From assembly GCA_021323175.1 (NCBI GenBank), contig JAJTCK010000003.1:1-59203 (forward strand): a stretch of DNA of 59,203 nucleotides. Reading direction: 5' to 3'. This DNA is from Solirubrobacterales bacterium (GTDB taxonomy: Bacteria; Actinomycetota; Thermoleophilia; Solirubrobacterales; 70-9). The notes under the pieces are model-generated. The model had not been told where the DNA came from. It ran no database searches and saw only the letters and a list, made by a program, of their open reading frames with translations. The position numbers were made by a program, and so were the translations under genes. This document shows, piece after piece, positions 8,987 to 19,509 of this stretch (its first letter is position 1; every line of letters begins with the position of its first letter).

Positions 8987-10456
8987 GTGAACTTCATCGA
9001 GGACGTCATCCAGCGGTATCCGTTCGGGAAGCCGGCGCTGCTCGCGCTGGACGCCGACGGCGGCCGCCGCGTCTGGCACTTCAGCGAGCTGTTCGCGATG
9101 AGCGCCGGCCTCTCTGGGGCGATGGCGGCGCGGGGCGTCGAGCGGGGAGACGCCGTGATGACGCTCGCGGGCAGCCGCGTGGAGTGGGTGCTGGCGATGC
9201 TCGCCTGCTGGCGGATGGGCGCTGTCGCCATGCCCTGCAACCCCCAGCTGCGGCGCAAGGACCTGCAGTTGCGGATCAACGCCGCCGATCCGGCCCTCTG
9301 CATCGGAGAAGAGCAATTCCTCTCTGAGATGCCGGACGGGGTCGAATGCTTGGACATGGACGACGTCGAGCGGATCCTGGACGAGGATCACCGACAGGAG
9401 CCTCCGGCCGAGTCGGTGGACCTGGCGCCCGAGGACCCGGCCGTGATCATCTTCACCTCCGGGACCACGGGCGATCCGCGCGGTGTGCTCTATCCGCAGC
9501 GCTACCTGACCGGACAGGAGCTGCAGGCCGAGCACTGGTTCGGCGCTGCCGAAGGCGATCTCGCCTGGTGCACCGCGGCGCCGGGGTGGTCGAAGTCGAC
9601 GCGCAACGTCTTCATCGCGGCCTGGCTGCGGGGCGCGGCCGCTGTGATCCACGACGGCCGCTTCGATCCCGAGGAGCGATGGCGGCTGGTGGGGCGAGAA
9701 GGTGTGAGCGTGCTCTGCCAGGCACCGACCGAGTACCGGATGCTGGCGACACGGGTCGAGCTCGGGCCGGTGCCCGGGCTTCGCCGGATGGTCTCGGCCG
9801 GCGAGCCCCTGAATCCCGAGGTGATCGCGCATTTCCGCGAGCGGGTGGGGATGGGGATCGGCGACGGATACGGCCAGACCGAGACGGGCGCGGTCAGCGG
9901 GATGCGGCCCGGCGAGGACGACCCCAGAAGGGACGGCTCGATGGGCCGCCCGCTGCCGGGGATTGATGCCCGCGTCGTCGATCACCGCGGGGCGCCCGCG
10001 GAGTCCGGCGAGCTGCAGGTCCGGCCCCGGTCGCTTCCGACCTTCTTCACCGAGTACCTGGGGGGCGAGCGGTTCACGGGCGAGTGGTGGCCGACCGGCG
10101 ACCACGCGCGGCTCGACGAGGAGGGCTACCTGTGGTTCCAGGGCCGCGACGACGACATCATCCTCACGGCCGGCTACCGGGTCGGGCCGTTCGAGGTCGA
10201 GTCGGCACTTGTCTCCCACCCCGCGGTGGCCGAGGCCGCGGCAGTCCCCGCCGCAGACCCGGAACGCGGATCGGTGGTCAGGGCGGTCGTCGTCCTGCGC
10301 GACGGGGAGCCCTCGGAGCGGCTCGCGGCCGAGCTCCAGGAGCACGTCAAGAGGGTCACCGCTCCCTACAAGCATCCCCGCGTCGTCGAGTTCGCAGACG
10401 AGCTGCCCAAGACCTCGAGCGGCAAGATCATGCGCGCACGGTTGCGCGGCGACTAG
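8987..10456 (+). CDS. AMP-dependent acyl-CoA synthetase
   Basis: This 489-residue adenylate-forming enzyme activates a carboxylic acid to its acyl-AMP and then to acyl-CoA. The P-loop is IIFTSGTTGDPRG (about residues 153-165). The A5 motif is GYGQTETGAV, A7 is TGDHARLDEEGYLWFQGRDDD and A10 is PKTSSGKIMRARLR, with the catalytic Lys in SSGK. This layout is complete and in the short-to-medium-chain (acetate/propionate/benzoate-like) size range. GTG at 8987 is the start, 41 nt after the ferredoxin gene. The specific acid is unknown; the neighbours suggest organic acid use. Confidence 0.92.
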   Translation: MNFIEDVIQRYPFGKPALLALDADGGRRVWHFSELFAMSAGLSGAMAARGVERGDAVMTLAGSRVEWVLAMLACWRMGAVAMPCNPQLRRKDLQLRINAADPALCIGEEQFLSEMPDGVECLDMDDVERILDEDHRQEPPAESVDLAPEDPAVIIFTSGTTGDPRGVLYPQRYLTGQELQAEHWFGAAEGDLAWCTAAPGWSKSTRNVFIAAWLRGAAAVIHDGRFDPEERWRLVGREGVSVLCQAPTEYRMLATRVELGPVPGLRRMVSAGEPLNPEVIAHFRERVGMGIGDGYGQTETGAVSGMRPGEDDPRRDGSMGRPLPGIDARVVDHRGAPAESGELQVRPRSLPTFFTEYLGGERFTGEWWPTGDHARLDEEGYLWFQGRDDDIILTAGYRVGPFEVESALVSHPAVAEAAAVPAADPERGSVVRAVVVLRDGEPSERLAAELQEHVKRVTAPYKHPRVVEFADELPKTSSGKIMRARLRGD

Positions 10457-10493
10457 TCCCGCCCGCCCGAAGTTCCGCGGCTAGGCTCGCGGG

Positions 10494-11684
10494 ATGCCGA
10501 GCCTGGACCGAGTGGTGATCGACCCGCTGAAGCGGCACCTCGGTCCGGGCTGGCAGTCGTTCGTGGGCATCTTCATCGTCACGAACCTGGGGCTCCTGGC
10601 AGTCGGCGCCACGCTGCCCGTGATCCCGCGCTTCGTGACCGAAGAGCTGAACGGGTCGGATCTGGAGGTCGGGATCGTAACCGGTGCCTTCGCGATCACG
10701 GGATTCCTGTGCCGGCCCCTGGCCGGCAACGCAGCGGACCGGCGTGGCAGGCGCGTCACGGTGATCGCCGGCGCCTCGCTGGCTGTGATCGCCGGCGCCC
10801 TGCTGTTCCTGCCCGCCAGCATCCCCGGCCTGATCGTCTCGCGGCTGTTCCTCGGAGCCGGAGAGGGCACGGTGTTCACGGCCGGCTCGGCATGGAACGT
10901 CGACATGGCTCCGCCGGAGCGGCGCGGCCGCATGATCGGCCTGTACGGGCTGGCGATCTGGACGGGATTGACGCTCGGGCCCCCCGTTGGCGAGCTGCTC
11001 CTGCATTTTGGGGGCTACGAGCTTGTCTGGGCGTTCGCCACCGGTGCACCCGTCCTGGCGGCGGTGATCGCGTCTCGACTCCCCGAGAGCGTTCAGCCCG
11101 AGGGCAGCGCGGACGCCCGCGGCCCGATCATCTCCCGCGAGGCAGCGGGGCCCGGCGGGACCTTCGCGCTGGGCGTGGTCGGGTTCGCCGCGGTCTCGGC
11201 GTTCATCGTGCTCAGCCTCGACGACCGCGGGATCGGGCACGGCGCCCTGGTCTTCAGCGTCTTCGCCGGCACCGTGGTGCTGACCCGAATTGTCGGGGGC
11301 GGCCTGCCCGACCGGATCGGGGCGGCGCGAAGCGCGGTCGGAGCCGCCCTGATCGAGGCGCTCGGCCTGTTCCTGCTGGGGGCCGCCCAGACCCTCCCGG
11401 TCGCGATCGTGGGCGCGATGGCCATGGGCGCCGCGTTCTCACTGCTGTTCCCGGCCCTCTCGCTGCTTGCCGTCAACCGGGTGGTGCCCGAGCGCCGCGG
11501 AGCCGCGATGGGAACGTTCACCGCGAGCTTCGACCTCGGAATGCTGGTCGGCTCGCCGGCGGTGGGCGCGGCCGCGGCGATCGGCGGATACAGCGCCGCC
11601 TTCTACCTCGCCTGTGCCAGCGCGCTGGCGTGCGCGGCGCTCTCGGCGACTTTCATTGAGGCCCCCCAGCCCGAATCCGCCTGA
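10494..11684 (+). CDS. MFS transporter
   Basis: This 396-residue major facilitator protein has about 12 hydrophobic segments. The loop 2-3 motif of the family is seen as GNAADRRGRRVTV (about residue 80), with a second-half equivalent GGGLPDRIGAARS. Proline- and glycine-rich helices match the drug/sugar-exporter type. ATG at 10494 follows the acyl-CoA ligase by 37 nt. Linked transport of an organic acid or efflux is possible, but the substrate cannot be inferred. Confidence 0.9.
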   Translation: MPSLDRVVIDPLKRHLGPGWQSFVGIFIVTNLGLLAVGATLPVIPRFVTEELNGSDLEVGIVTGAFAITGFLCRPLAGNAADRRGRRVTVIAGASLAVIAGALLFLPASIPGLIVSRLFLGAGEGTVFTAGSAWNVDMAPPERRGRMIGLYGLAIWTGLTLGPPVGELLLHFGGYELVWAFATGAPVLAAVIASRLPESVQPEGSADARGPIISREAAGPGGTFALGVVGFAAVSAFIVLSLDDRGIGHGALVFSVFAGTVVLTRIVGGGLPDRIGAARSAVGAALIEALGLFLLGAAQTLPVAIVGAMAMGAAFSLLFPALSLLAVNRVVPERRGAAMGTFTASFDLGMLVGSPAVGAAAAIGGYSAAFYLACASALACAALSATFIEAPQPESA

Positions 11685-11736
11685 CGGCCCCTCCTCGGTA
11701 ACCTGCGCGCTCGTTCAGGAAACAGACGGAGGGTAA

Positions 11737-13134
11737 ATGGCGCAAAAGGCAACTCAGGCGGCCACCGGCGAGTCGCCGATCGACCGCAAGCGCATCAACA
11801 AGCTGACCGAGCAGCAGATGGCTCGCTTCCGCGAGCACACGCCGGCCTCGGCCGAGTACTTCGATCGCGCGCGCAAGGTCATGCCCGGCGGCGTCCCCTC
11901 CTCCTTCCAGCTGAACGACCCATGGCCCGTGTACATCGACCGCGGCAAGGGCGCCTTGGTCTGGGACGTTGACGGCGAGGAGTACGTGGACTTTCACAAC
12001 GGCTTCGGGGTCATGTGCATCGGTCACGCCAACCCCGTCGTCGGCGAGGCGGTCAAGGCGCGCCACGACCTCGGCACCCACTTCGCCGCCCCGACCAACG
12101 GCTCGATCGTCGTCGCCGAGAACCTGAAGCGGCGTTTCAACCTGCCGCAGTGGCGCTTCACGAACTCGGGCACAGAGTCCACGATGTCGGCGATCCACCT
12201 GGCCCGCGGCGCAACCGACCGCGACTACATCATCAAGGTGGAAGGCTCCTACGACGGTCACCACGATGCCGTGATGGTTTCCTCCTACCCGGGGCTCGAG
12301 GAGGTGGGGCCCCTGGAGCGTCCCAACCCGATTGCCTTCGGAGCCGGGTATCCCCAGGCCCTCGTGGAGCTGACCCGGCCGGTCCCCTTCAACGAGCCCG
12401 AGATCCTGGAAGGCATCTTCAAGGAGTTCGAGGGCAAGATCGCCGGGATGATCATCGAGCCGGCGATGATGAACATCAACATCATCCCGCCCAAGGAGGG
12501 GTACCTGGAGCGCGTGCGCGAGCTCTGCACCGAACACGGCGCCCATCTGATCTTCGACGAGGTGAAGACAGGGGCGACCATCTCCCATGGGGGCGCCACC
12601 CAGCGGTTCGGCGTGCAGCCCGACATGGTCTGCCTGGCCAAGGCGATCGCCGGCGGCTACCCCGGAGGCGCCATCGGCATGACCGAGGAGCTCGGCGAGG
12701 TCGTCTACTCGGACAAGGTCCACCAGATCGGCACCTTCAACGGCAACCCGCTGGTGATGGCCGCCGCCGAGGCGACCTTGACCGATGTCCTGACCCAGGA
12801 TGCCTACGAGAAGCTCGAGAGCACGAACGAGTCGCTCAAGGAGCGCTGCCAGGAGATCGTGGACAAGTACGGGCTGCCCGCCTACACCGAGGGCATGGGC
12901 GCCAAGGGCTGCGTGATCTTCGCCCCCGAGCGGATCTACGGCTACCGCGACTACCTGACGAAGGTCGACGCGGAGCTGGCCACCCTCGCATGGCTCTACC
13001 ACATGAACCACGGGATCTTCATGACTCCGGGCGTCGAGGAGGAGTGGACGCTCTCGATCGCCCACGAGGACGAGCACATCGACCGCTACGTCGAGGCCTT
13101 CGAGTCCTTCGCCTCGGACGTGACGGGGTCCTAG
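11737..13134 (+). CDS. class III aminotransferase, glutamate-1-semialdehyde aminomutase-like
   Basis: This 465-residue PLP enzyme has MPGGVPSSFQL near residue 50, NSGTESTMSAIHLARG, the aspartate of HLIFDEVKTG and the PLP lysine in CLAKAIAGGYPGGAIG (about residue 302). It resembles HemL but is longer, and the HemL signature GVNSPVR is replaced by GVPSSFQ. It may therefore act on other amines rather than in tetrapyrrole synthesis. GGAGGGTAA directly precedes ATG 11737. A pair of short inverted repeats (13138-13156) follows the stop and may act as a weak terminator. Confidence 0.85.
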   Translation: MAQKATQAATGESPIDRKRINKLTEQQMARFREHTPASAEYFDRARKVMPGGVPSSFQLNDPWPVYIDRGKGALVWDVDGEEYVDFHNGFGVMCIGHANPVVGEAVKARHDLGTHFAAPTNGSIVVAENLKRRFNLPQWRFTNSGTESTMSAIHLARGATDRDYIIKVEGSYDGHHDAVMVSSYPGLEEVGPLERPNPIAFGAGYPQALVELTRPVPFNEPEILEGIFKEFEGKIAGMIIEPAMMNINIIPPKEGYLERVRELCTEHGAHLIFDEVKTGATISHGGATQRFGVQPDMVCLAKAIAGGYPGGAIGMTEELGEVVYSDKVHQIGTFNGNPLVMAAAEATLTDVLTQDAYEKLESTNESLKERCQEIVDKYGLPAYTEGMGAKGCVIFAPERIYGYRDYLTKVDAELATLAWLYHMNHGIFMTPGVEEEWTLSIAHEDEHIDRYVEAFESFASDVTGS

Positions 13135-13261
13135 ACCCGGACCGGGTTCGGGTCCGCAGCGCGAACGACGGAGCGCCAGCCGAAGCGGCCGCTCCCCTTG
13201 CCGCTCTTGGGAAGGCGCCAAGGCGAGGAATGCTCGGCAGGTCGCCGGGTAGCCTGGAACG

Positions 13262-15271
<2,010 letters not shown>

Positions 15272-15297
15272 ATGGCGTGCGGCGATAGGCTTGCGCC

Positions 15298-15807
15298 GTG
15301 CCCCCCGAGTCTGAGACCGCCGCGGACGTCGAGCGAATTGCGAGGGACTATTTCGCCCGCGTCTCGGCCCGCGATCCCGACGGCATGATGGACTTCTGGG
15401 TGCCCGGCAGGGGCGCGAACATCCATGGGCTGACCGAGCTGGTGGCTCCCGGCAGCTATCGGGCGTGGTTCGCGAACCTGTTCGCCGCGATCCCCGACAT
15501 GCGGTTCGAGGTCGAGGAGGTCGTCGCCGACGAGACCCGCGCTGCAGTCCGCTGGCGCGCCCGCGGGACCTTCAGCGGCACGGCGAAGCTCGAGGGCTTC
15601 GAGCCCAACGGCACCGAGATCGAGATGGTCGGCATAGACCTGCTCACGATCGAAGACGGCAAGCTCGTCGACAACCAGGCCTATACCAACGGCATGGAGC
15701 TGGCCCGCCAGATCGGCGCGTTGCCGCCCCAGGGCTCTCGCGCCGAGAAGGCGATTGCGGGAGCCTTCAACGCGAAGACCCGGGTCGCGAGGGCGCTGAA
15801 GCGGTAG
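15298..15807 (+). CDS. SnoaL-like (NTF2-fold) protein
   Basis: This 169-residue protein has the NTF2/SnoaL-like cone fold: an N-terminal helix (VERIARDYFARVSARDPDGM), then FWVPGRGANIHG, FANLFAAIPDMRFEVEEVVA and AVRWRARGTFSG. Members include polyketide ester cyclases and many proteins of unknown function. GTG at 15298 follows the DUF255 stop by 26 nt, so cotranscription is likely. Its ligand or reaction cannot be assigned. Confidence 0.8.
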   Translation: MPPESETAADVERIARDYFARVSARDPDGMMDFWVPGRGANIHGLTELVAPGSYRAWFANLFAAIPDMRFEVEEVVADETRAAVRWRARGTFSGTAKLEGFEPNGTEIEMVGIDLLTIEDGKLVDNQAYTNGMELARQIGALPPQGSRAEKAIAGAFNAKTRVARALKR

Positions 15808-15822
15808 GGCGGCCGACGGCCG

Positions 15823-17175
15823 CTAGAGAATCGGCAGGAACTGCTCGATCTCGTACGGGGTGACCTGCACGCGGTAGTCCTCCCACTCCTTGCGCTTGAT
15901 CTCGATGAAGCGCGTGAACGTGTGCTCGCCGAGGACGCGCAGCATCAGCTCCGACTCGGAAGCCAGCTCGATGGCCTCTCCCAATGTCTCGGGCAGCTGC
16001 TCGATCCCGCGGCGCTGGCGATCCTCGGGTGTGAGGTGGTAGAGGTTCTGCTCCATCGGCTCCGGCAGCTCGTAGCCCTTCTCGATTCCCTCAAGCCCGG
16101 CATGGAGCATGCCGGCGAAGCACAGGTACGGGTTGCATGCCGGGTCGGGGCAGCGCAGCTCCGCCCGGGTCGCCCCCTCCTTGCCGGGGTGATAGAGCGG
16201 CACTCGGATGAGCGCAGAGCGATTCCGGCGTGACCAGGCCAGGTACACGGGGGCCTCATAGCCCGGCACCAGCCGCTTGTAGGAGTTGACCCACTGCGCG
16301 AACAGCGGGGAGATCTCGCGCGCGTGCTTCAGCTGTCCGGCGATGAAGGCCTTGGCGGTGTCGGACAGGAAGAACTGGTCGTCCGTGTCGAAGAAGGCGT
16401 TCTTCCCGTCGCGGCTCAGTGACTGGTGCACGTGCATACCCGACCCGTTCTCGCCCTGGAGCGGCTTCGGCATGAAGGTCGCGTGCCAGCCGTACTTGAG
16501 CGCGTACTCCTTGACCGTGATCCGGTAGGTCATGCAGTCGTCCGACATCGAGAGGGCGCCCTTGTAACGCATGTCGACCTCGTGCTGGGAGGGCCCAACC
16601 TCGTGGTGGGCGTACTCCACGTGGATCCCCAGCTGCTCCAGCGCCAGGATCGTCTCGCGCCGCACGTCGGATCCGGCATCGAGGGTCGTCAGGTCGAAGT
16701 AGCCGCCCTCGTCGAGGATCTCGGGCACCCCGTTTGGGGGCTTGGCCGACTTGAAGTAGAAGAACTCGAGCTCCGGGCCGATGTTGTAGTCGTCGAAACC
16801 CATCTCCTTCGCGCGGTCGAGCGCCCGGCGCATGATCCAGCGCGGGTCGCCCTCGTAGGGATCCCCGCCCGGAACGCGGACGTCGCAGAACATGCGCGCG
16901 ACCTTGTTCGCCTCCTCCCTCCTCCAGGGGATCAGGTCGAAGGTGGACGGATCGGGCATGGCGATCATGTCCGACTCCTCGATCGGGTTGAACCCCGTGA
17001 TCGAGGAGCCGTCGAATCCCATGCCTCCCTCGAAGGCGTCCTCGAGCTCGGAGGAGTTGATCGAGAAGCTCTTGAGCTGACCCAGCAGGTCGGTGAACCA
17101 CAGCCGGATGAAGCGAACGTCCTCGGATTCGCAGTAGGCGAGGATCTCTTTCGCGCTGCTCGGGGTATCAGGCAT
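15823..17175 (-). CDS. glnA: glutamine synthetase, type I
   Basis: This 450-residue enzyme makes glutamine from glutamate, ammonia and ATP and assembles as dodecamers. Visible blocks are FDGSSITGFNPIEESDM, the metal and glutamate site residues in NIGPELEFFYFK, HHEVGPSQHEVD and NGSGMHVHQSLS. ATG at 17175 begins MPDTPSSAKEIL. The frame upstream to 17256 is Pro/Arg-rich and unlike the family. The length fits the GSI-alpha class rather than the adenylylated 470-residue GSI-beta class. The segment NLYHLTPEDRQ contains a Tyr near the adenylylation position, so regulation is uncertain. It converges with the SnoaL-like gene. Confidence 0.95.
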   Translation of the reverse strand: MPDTPSSAKEILAYCESEDVRFIRLWFTDLLGQLKSFSINSSELEDAFEGGMGFDGSSITGFNPIEESDMIAMPDPSTFDLIPWRREEANKVARMFCDVRVPGGDPYEGDPRWIMRRALDRAKEMGFDDYNIGPELEFFYFKSAKPPNGVPEILDEGGYFDLTTLDAGSDVRRETILALEQLGIHVEYAHHEVGPSQHEVDMRYKGALSMSDDCMTYRITVKEYALKYGWHATFMPKPLQGENGSGMHVHQSLSRDGKNAFFDTDDQFFLSDTAKAFIAGQLKHAREISPLFAQWVNSYKRLVPGYEAPVYLAWSRRNRSALIRVPLYHPGKEGATRAELRCPDPACNPYLCFAGMLHAGLEGIEKGYELPEPMEQNLYHLTPEDRQRRGIEQLPETLGEAIELASESELMLRVLGEHTFTRFIEIKRKEWEDYRVQVTPYEIEQFLPIL

Positions 17176-17284
17176 GGGTCGGAAACTTACCGGGGGCGGG
17201 CTTCGCCCATCCCGCGGGGGGCCGGCGGGCGCGGCGGATGAGCGGATTTCGGTCATCCGGCGGCGCTCCGCGCCCGTATACCTA

Positions 17285-17312
17285 TTTGCACAGTGAAGAT
17301 CGGGTCTATACT
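17285..17312 (+). promoter_or_regulatory. predicted sigma-70-like promoter of the AhpD-like gene
   Basis: TTTGCA (17285-17290) and TATACT (17307-17312) stand 16 bp apart, 61 bp before the ATG of the AhpD-like gene. The -10 match is strong. It is overlapped by the palindrome at 17309-17327. Confidence 0.5.
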
Positions 17313-17327
17313 TACCTCGGGTAAGTA
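17309..17327. promoter_or_regulatory. palindromic operator overlapping a promoter
   Basis: TACTTACC-TCG-GGTAAGTA is a perfect 8-bp inverted repeat around a 3-bp spacer. It covers the end of the -10 box and the likely transcription start, where repressor binding would block initiation. The form resembles TetR-family operators. No regulator gene lies next to it, so the binding protein is unknown. Confidence 0.6.
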
Positions 17328-17372
17328 ACAGGCTAAAAGTAAAGTAAAGTCGCCGAATACACGAGGCCGCCG

Positions 17373-17936
17373 ATGACAGTCAAGACAGAAGTGAGTCGCT
17401 TCCACATCCACGACGAGCTCACCGCCCCGGATGACTCGGCCAAGCTGATCAAGGGCATCCAGACCGCGGGCGGCGCGGTCTCGAAGTTCCTGGGCGTGAT
17501 CGCCGAATCCCCCGCGACGCTGCGGGCCTACACACGTCTGCGCGCCGAACTTCACAAAGGGGAGCTGCCGCAGGCCACGCGCGAGCGAATCGGCCTGGCG
17601 GTCGCCGAGCGCCGCGAAGACCACTACACCCTGAACCAGTACGCACGAACCGCACGGACGGCTGGTCTCGGACTTGACGAGGTCGCGCGGGCGCGCGCGT
17701 TCGAGTCCTCGGACGAGAAGGAGCAGGCCCTGCTGACCATGCTGAAGGCCACGCTCGCCTATGACGAGCCGGTCCCGCAGCACCTGGTCGAGGAGGCGCG
17801 CGAGGCCGGCTGGAGCGACGCCCAGATCATCGAGGCCGTTGCCGAAATGGCCCTGGCTCAGTTCCAGAGCCTGTTCGCGGCAGCGGCCGAGCTACCGCGG
17901 GAGGGCTCGGACCCGGCCGTTCTCCGCGCCGCGTAG
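17373..17936 (+). CDS. carboxymuconolactone decarboxylase / AhpD-like protein lacking the CxxC motif
   Basis: This 187-residue all-helical protein fits the CMD/AhpD fold: ESPATLRAYTRLRAELHKG, then RERIGLAVAERREDHYTLNQ (about residues 71-90), TARTAGL and a C-terminal half with EEAREAGWSDAQIIEAVAEM. In redox-active members the central segment carries CxxC and a nearby His. Here the aligned stretch DHYTLNQYARTAR has no cysteine or histidine at those places, so peroxidase activity is doubtful. ATG at 17373 follows a promoter with an overlapping palindrome, so it looks tightly regulated. Confidence 0.75.
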   Translation: MTVKTEVSRFHIHDELTAPDDSAKLIKGIQTAGGAVSKFLGVIAESPATLRAYTRLRAELHKGELPQATRERIGLAVAERREDHYTLNQYARTARTAGLGLDEVARARAFESSDEKEQALLTMLKATLAYDEPVPQHLVEEAREAGWSDAQIIEAVAEMALAQFQSLFAAAAELPREGSDPAVLRAA

Positions 17937-18009
17937 GCGCGGAGCGCGATCATCCTTCCCCCAAGCAGGCGGAGGGGAACTCCGTCACCGCACGGGGCGG
18001 CAGTCGACG

Positions 18010-18459
18010 CTAGGGCGCGGGAGTGACCGTCGCCTTGATCTTGCCCGAGCCGACCTCGAGGAAGCCGACCCGCTTGGCCGCCTTCTTGGTCAGGTCCCAG
18101 GCGTAGCCCTTGTGATAGGGCCCGCGGTCGATCACGGTCGCGTAGATCGTCTGGCCCCGGTGGTTGAAGGTCACCTGCGTGCCGCAGGGAAGCTTCTTGT
18201 GCGCCGTGCCGATCGTGGTCGGGGTCAGCTTCATTCCACAAGCCGTCTGGTTCCCCCAGAAGCCGGGGCCGTACCAGGTGGCCTTCTTGTAGACCGTCCA
18301 GCTGTTGGCGCTGGTGGCGGGCGGGGGCTCGTCCGGGACGGGGTCCCCACCGGGAGCCACGATGCCACCCGACTGGGCCTGGGCCATGGAGACGCTGCCG
18401 GCGAGCGCAAAAGCGCAAACCGCGATCAGCAACGTCCTCTGTCTGCGTCGTCCGTGCAA
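18010..18459 (-). CDS. secreted RlpA-like double-psi beta-barrel protein
   Basis: This 149-residue exported protein has a signal peptide (RRRQRTLLIAVCAFALAGSV, cleavage near AQA-QS). A Pro-rich linker follows, then an RlpA-like barrel: ATWYGPGFWGNQTACG, LPCGTQVTFNHRGQ and VIDRGPYHKGYAWDLT, with the Asp of DRGPY conserved. In other bacteria such domains cut or remodel cell-wall glycan. The most likely start is TTG 18459. TTG 18432 is possible but would shorten the basic n-region. The leader directly upstream is a c-di-AMP riboswitch, a common arrangement for cell-wall hydrolases of Actinobacteria. Confidence 0.85.
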   Translation of the reverse strand: MHGRRRQRTLLIAVCAFALAGSVSMAQAQSGGIVAPGGDPVPDEPPPATSANSWTVYKKATWYGPGFWGNQTACGMKLTPTTIGTAHKKLPCGTQVTFNHRGQTIYATVIDRGPYHKGYAWDLTKKAAKRVGFLEVGSGKIKATVTPAP

Positions 18460-18460
18460 C

Positions 18461-18606
18461 CTTCCTCTTTCGTCGCCTACGGGGTTAGCTGACGGGCTCG
18501 CGCTGAAAGATCGCGCTACGCGGCGGTCGCCGCGACTCGCCCCAAATCTGGGTCCCCCGATCTCCGCTCTATGTGGGTGCGGAGATTCGGCTGAAGCGGG
18601 CGCAAC
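18461..18606 (-). promoter_or_regulatory. ydaO-yuaA type (cyclic di-AMP) riboswitch
   Basis: Read on the minus strand, the leader contains the conserved ydaO blocks in order: GCCGAATC, a small hairpin, GGGGGACCCAGATTTGGGG, CGAGTCGC, CGTCAGCTAACCCCGTAGGC and GAGGAAGG. These are the consensus parts seen before RlpA- and NlpC-type genes in Actinobacteria. The 3' end (AAAGAGGAAGG) sits at the TTG start of the RlpA-like gene and includes its Shine-Dalgarno region. Ligand binding could thus affect translation as well as transcription. Edges are approximate by about 5 nt. Confidence 0.85.
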
Positions 18607-18674
18607 CCTAACACAGGAGGGGGGAACTTTCCCCGCTTATCGCTCGCTGCCGAACGACCCATATCCTCACCACC

Positions 18675-19496
18675 GTGCCGGCAGCCCTGGTCACCGGAGC
18701 TGGAGGCGGGCTGGGCCTCGCGATCGGCCGCATGCTCGCCGGCCGCGGCTACGACGTCTGCATCACCGACCTGGCCGGCGAAGCCGCCGGTCGGGCGGCC
18801 CACGCGATCGGGACCGGCGCCTGGTCGCGCCGGCTCGACGTGACCGACGCCGCGGACTGCTCCGCGGCGGCCGGGGAGGTCGCCGAGCGCTTAGGGGCCC
18901 TGGACGTCTGGGTCAACAACGCCGGGATCCTCATCCCCGGGCTCGCCCATCAGCAGGATCTCGACGCCCAGCGGGCCATGCTCGAGGTCAACGCGCTGGG
19001 GACCTTCAACGGCGTACGGGCCGCCCTGGACGCGATGATGCCGGCCGGCCGCGGTCATGTCGTCAACGTCGTCTCGCTCGCCGGCCTGGTCGCCGCGCCC
19101 GGCGAGGTCGCCTATGCCGCGAGCAAGCACGCCGCCATCGCTTTCTCGATCGGGACGCTCGCCGACCTGCGCCGCTCCGGAGTCACCGGGATCCATGTCT
19201 CGGCGATCTGTCCGGACGGCATCTGGAGCCCGATGCTGGAGGGCAAGCTGGACGACCCCGACGCGGCAGCGTCCTGGTCCGGGACGATGCTTTCTCCCGA
19301 GCGGGTGGCCGAACGGGTCTCCGGGCTCCTCGACAAGCCGCGCCCCGTCGTGGCCTTCCCCCGCTGGAGAGGAGCCTTCGTGCGTGTCTTCGATGCCTTC
19401 CCGAGCCTCGCGGTCCGGCTGATCCCCCTGGTGATGAAGGACGCCCGCCGGCGCCAGCAGCGCTTCAAGCGCAAGCTCGAGCGCCAGGCGGCGTGA
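18675..19496 (+). CDS. short-chain dehydrogenase/reductase
   Basis: This 273-residue NAD(P)-dependent oxidoreductase has the cofactor motif TGAGGGLGLAIG (residues 7-18), NNAG near residue 80, and the catalytic Ser and YxxxK in VSLAGLVAAPGEVAYAASKH. Asp in VCITDLAGE at the end of beta-2 suggests NAD preference. The tail after residue 240 (ARRRQQRFKRKLERQAA) is strongly basic and may contact membrane or nucleic acid. GTG at 18675 starts the typical SDR N-terminus. The gene is divergent from the riboswitch leader. Substrate unknown. Confidence 0.88.
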   Translation: MPAALVTGAGGGLGLAIGRMLAGRGYDVCITDLAGEAAGRAAHAIGTGAWSRRLDVTDAADCSAAAGEVAERLGALDVWVNNAGILIPGLAHQQDLDAQRAMLEVNALGTFNGVRAALDAMMPAGRGHVVNVVSLAGLVAAPGEVAYAASKHAAIAFSIGTLADLRRSGVTGIHVSAICPDGIWSPMLEGKLDDPDAAASWSGTMLSPERVAERVSGLLDKPRPVVAFPRWRGAFVRVFDAFPSLAVRLIPLVMKDARRRQQRFKRKLERQAA

Positions 19497-19509
19497 GTGG
19501 TCGCCGAGC

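Noticed and set aside
15823-17256. Longer glutamine synthetase start at 17256
   Set aside because: The extra 27 residues are Pro/Arg-rich, unlike the family N-terminus; ATG 17175 fits.
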